A stretch of 6,177 nucleotides of DNA, taken from Pseudomonadota bacterium (GTDB lineage Bacteria > Pseudomonadota > Gammaproteobacteria > Pseudomonadales > Halieaceae). The position numbers and the translations under genes were made by a program. Below are positions 5,463-6,177 of the stretch, piece after piece (the first letter of the stretch is position 1; each line of letters begins with the position of its first letter). The DNA lies in assembly GCA_030591305.1 (NCBI GenBank), contig JAUVBI010000190.1:1-6177 (forward strand), in the 5' to 3' direction. Below the pieces are notes generated by a model. The model was given only the letters and a program-made list of their open reading frames with translations. It was not told where the DNA came from and ran no database searches.

Positions 5463-6177
5463 ATGAGCGTAGACCTGATCAAGGAGGGAAGCGTCGCCCG
5501 GATCGTTATCAATCGACCCGAAAAATACAACGCCATGTCAGATGACATGAAGACGCAGCTACACGAAATCTGTCAGAAAGTAAATTTCGACCGCGATATA
5601 CGCGCTGTGTTGCTGTGTGGCGAAGGCAAGAGTTTTTGCTCCGGGGGTGATGTGTCAAATATGGAGAACAGCGATCTGGTTACCGGCAGGGAGCGCTGCA
5701 AGCATGCCCATCGTACCATTTTGTCGCTGTATAACCTGGAAAAGCCTGTGGTGTCGGCCGTCAGGGGCTGGGTGTCCGGCGCAGGCTTGGCAATGATGCT
5801 CTGTACCGACCTGATTATTGCATCCGACAATAGCAAGTTTTCCGCCATATTCAAAAAAATAGGTCTTGCACCAGACAGCGGTGCTGTATTCTTTTTGAGC
5901 CAGTATCTGGGCGTCAACAGGGCCAAGGAAATGGTCATGACCGCGCGTGCCGTGGGCGCTGAAGAGGCTCACGGCATGGGTCTTGTCACCCGTGTTGTGC
6001 CCGACGAGCAACTTATGGACGAAGCAATGAAAGTTGCCATTGAGCTTGCTGAAGGTCCTACTTATGCACTGTCTATGGCGAAAAAAATGTTTCAGGCCAT
6101 GGGGCAACCTACCCTGGAACAAATGTTGGAGATTGAAACCTGGGTGCAGACACCGATACTGATGACCAATGACCACA
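5463..6177 (+). CDS. PaaG-like crotonase (enoyl-CoA hydratase/isomerase family), last residues beyond the window
   Basis: A crotonase of which 238 residues are seen; about 20 to 25 more are expected past the edge. Landmarks are NRPEKYNAMS (17-26), FCSGGD (58-63) for the first oxyanion-hole half, GWVSGAGLAMML (102-113) for the second, and GLVTRVVP (173-180). The positions of the two hydratase glutamates hold Ala110 and Phe130, so classical syn-hydration is unlikely. FKKIGLAPDSG (130-140) fits the PaaG pattern, with Asp138 at the position of the PaaG catalytic Asp and the dehalogenase nucleophile. A double-bond isomerase or related enolate chemistry is the best inference. Dehalogenation is possible by family but unsupported by context. 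CGGGAG (5448-5453) with a 9-base spacer supports the start. It follows the second plus-strand dehydrogenase by 30 bases and shares its active-site type with the crotonase at the left edge. Confidence 0.92.
   Translation, partial: MSVDLIKEGSVARIVINRPEKYNAMSDDMKTQLHEICQKVNFDRDIRAVLLCGEGKSFCSGGDVSNMENSDLVTGRERCKHAHRTILSLYNLEKPVVSAVRGWVSGAGLAMMLCTDLIIASDNSKFSAIFKKIGLAPDSGAVFFLSQYLGVNRAKEMVMTARAVGAEEAHGMGLVTRVVPDEQLMDEAMKVAIELAEGPTYALSMAKKMFQAMGQPTLEQMLEIETWVQTPILMTNDH

Noticed and set aside
5655..6176. A 173-codon minus-strand open frame at the right edge
   Set aside because: It is antisense to the crotonase at 5463-6177, whose reading frame carries all the conserved motifs.
1..6177. Mobile elements, CRISPR arrays, tRNA or rRNA genes, strong terminators
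   Set aside because: No transposase, terminal inverted repeats, spaced repeat arrays, RNA-gene signatures or clear hairpin-plus-T-run structures were seen by eye.

Overview
The window is a compact catabolic locus from a Gram-negative bacterium. Protein style, dense operons with purine-rich ribosome binding sites and intermediate G+C suggest a proteobacterium, possibly a marine-type gammaproteobacterium. This placement is an impression from reading, not a search result. Every gene handles acyl-CoA thioesters: three crotonase-superfamily proteins, three acyl-CoA dehydrogenases (ACADs), and the wreck of one AMP-forming acyl-CoA ligase.

Layout. The minus-strand operon starts at 2462 and runs leftwards: a MenB/BadI-type crotonase (1689-2462), an ACAD (516-1655), then a PaaG-like crotonase that leaves the window (494 to beyond 1). 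Gaps are 33 and 21 bases. The central region (2463-3106) separates the divergent operons. It holds a degraded ligase (2615 to about 2960) and two copies of a 45-base element (2549-2593 and 3027-3071) carrying TTGAC-N4-RTCAA. One copy precedes the ligase remnant and one precedes the first intact plus-strand gene. The plus-strand operon is ACAD (3107-4258), ACAD (4281-5432), then a second PaaG-like crotonase (5463 to beyond 6177). Gaps are 22 and 30 bases.

How the genes may work together. A CoA ligase, acyl-CoA dehydrogenases, isomerase/hydratase-type crotonases and a ring-opening BadI-type crotonase are the parts expected for activating, desaturating and opening an alicyclic acid, as in cyclohexanecarboxylate degradation. 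The substrate could equally be a terpenoid-derived or other cyclic acid. No beta-hydroxyacyl-CoA dehydrogenase or thiolase is visible, so the pathway is incomplete here.

The recurring oddity is the active sites. None of the three ACADs has the usual Glu before the C-terminal G-T: it is Asp, Ala and Gly in turn. Both PaaG-like crotonases lack the two hydratase glutamates but keep an Asp at the PaaG/dehalogenase position. The BadI-like protein has Ala where MenB and BadI have Asp. Together with the broken ligase, this points to a specialised or diverging pathway rather than ordinary straight-chain beta-oxidation.
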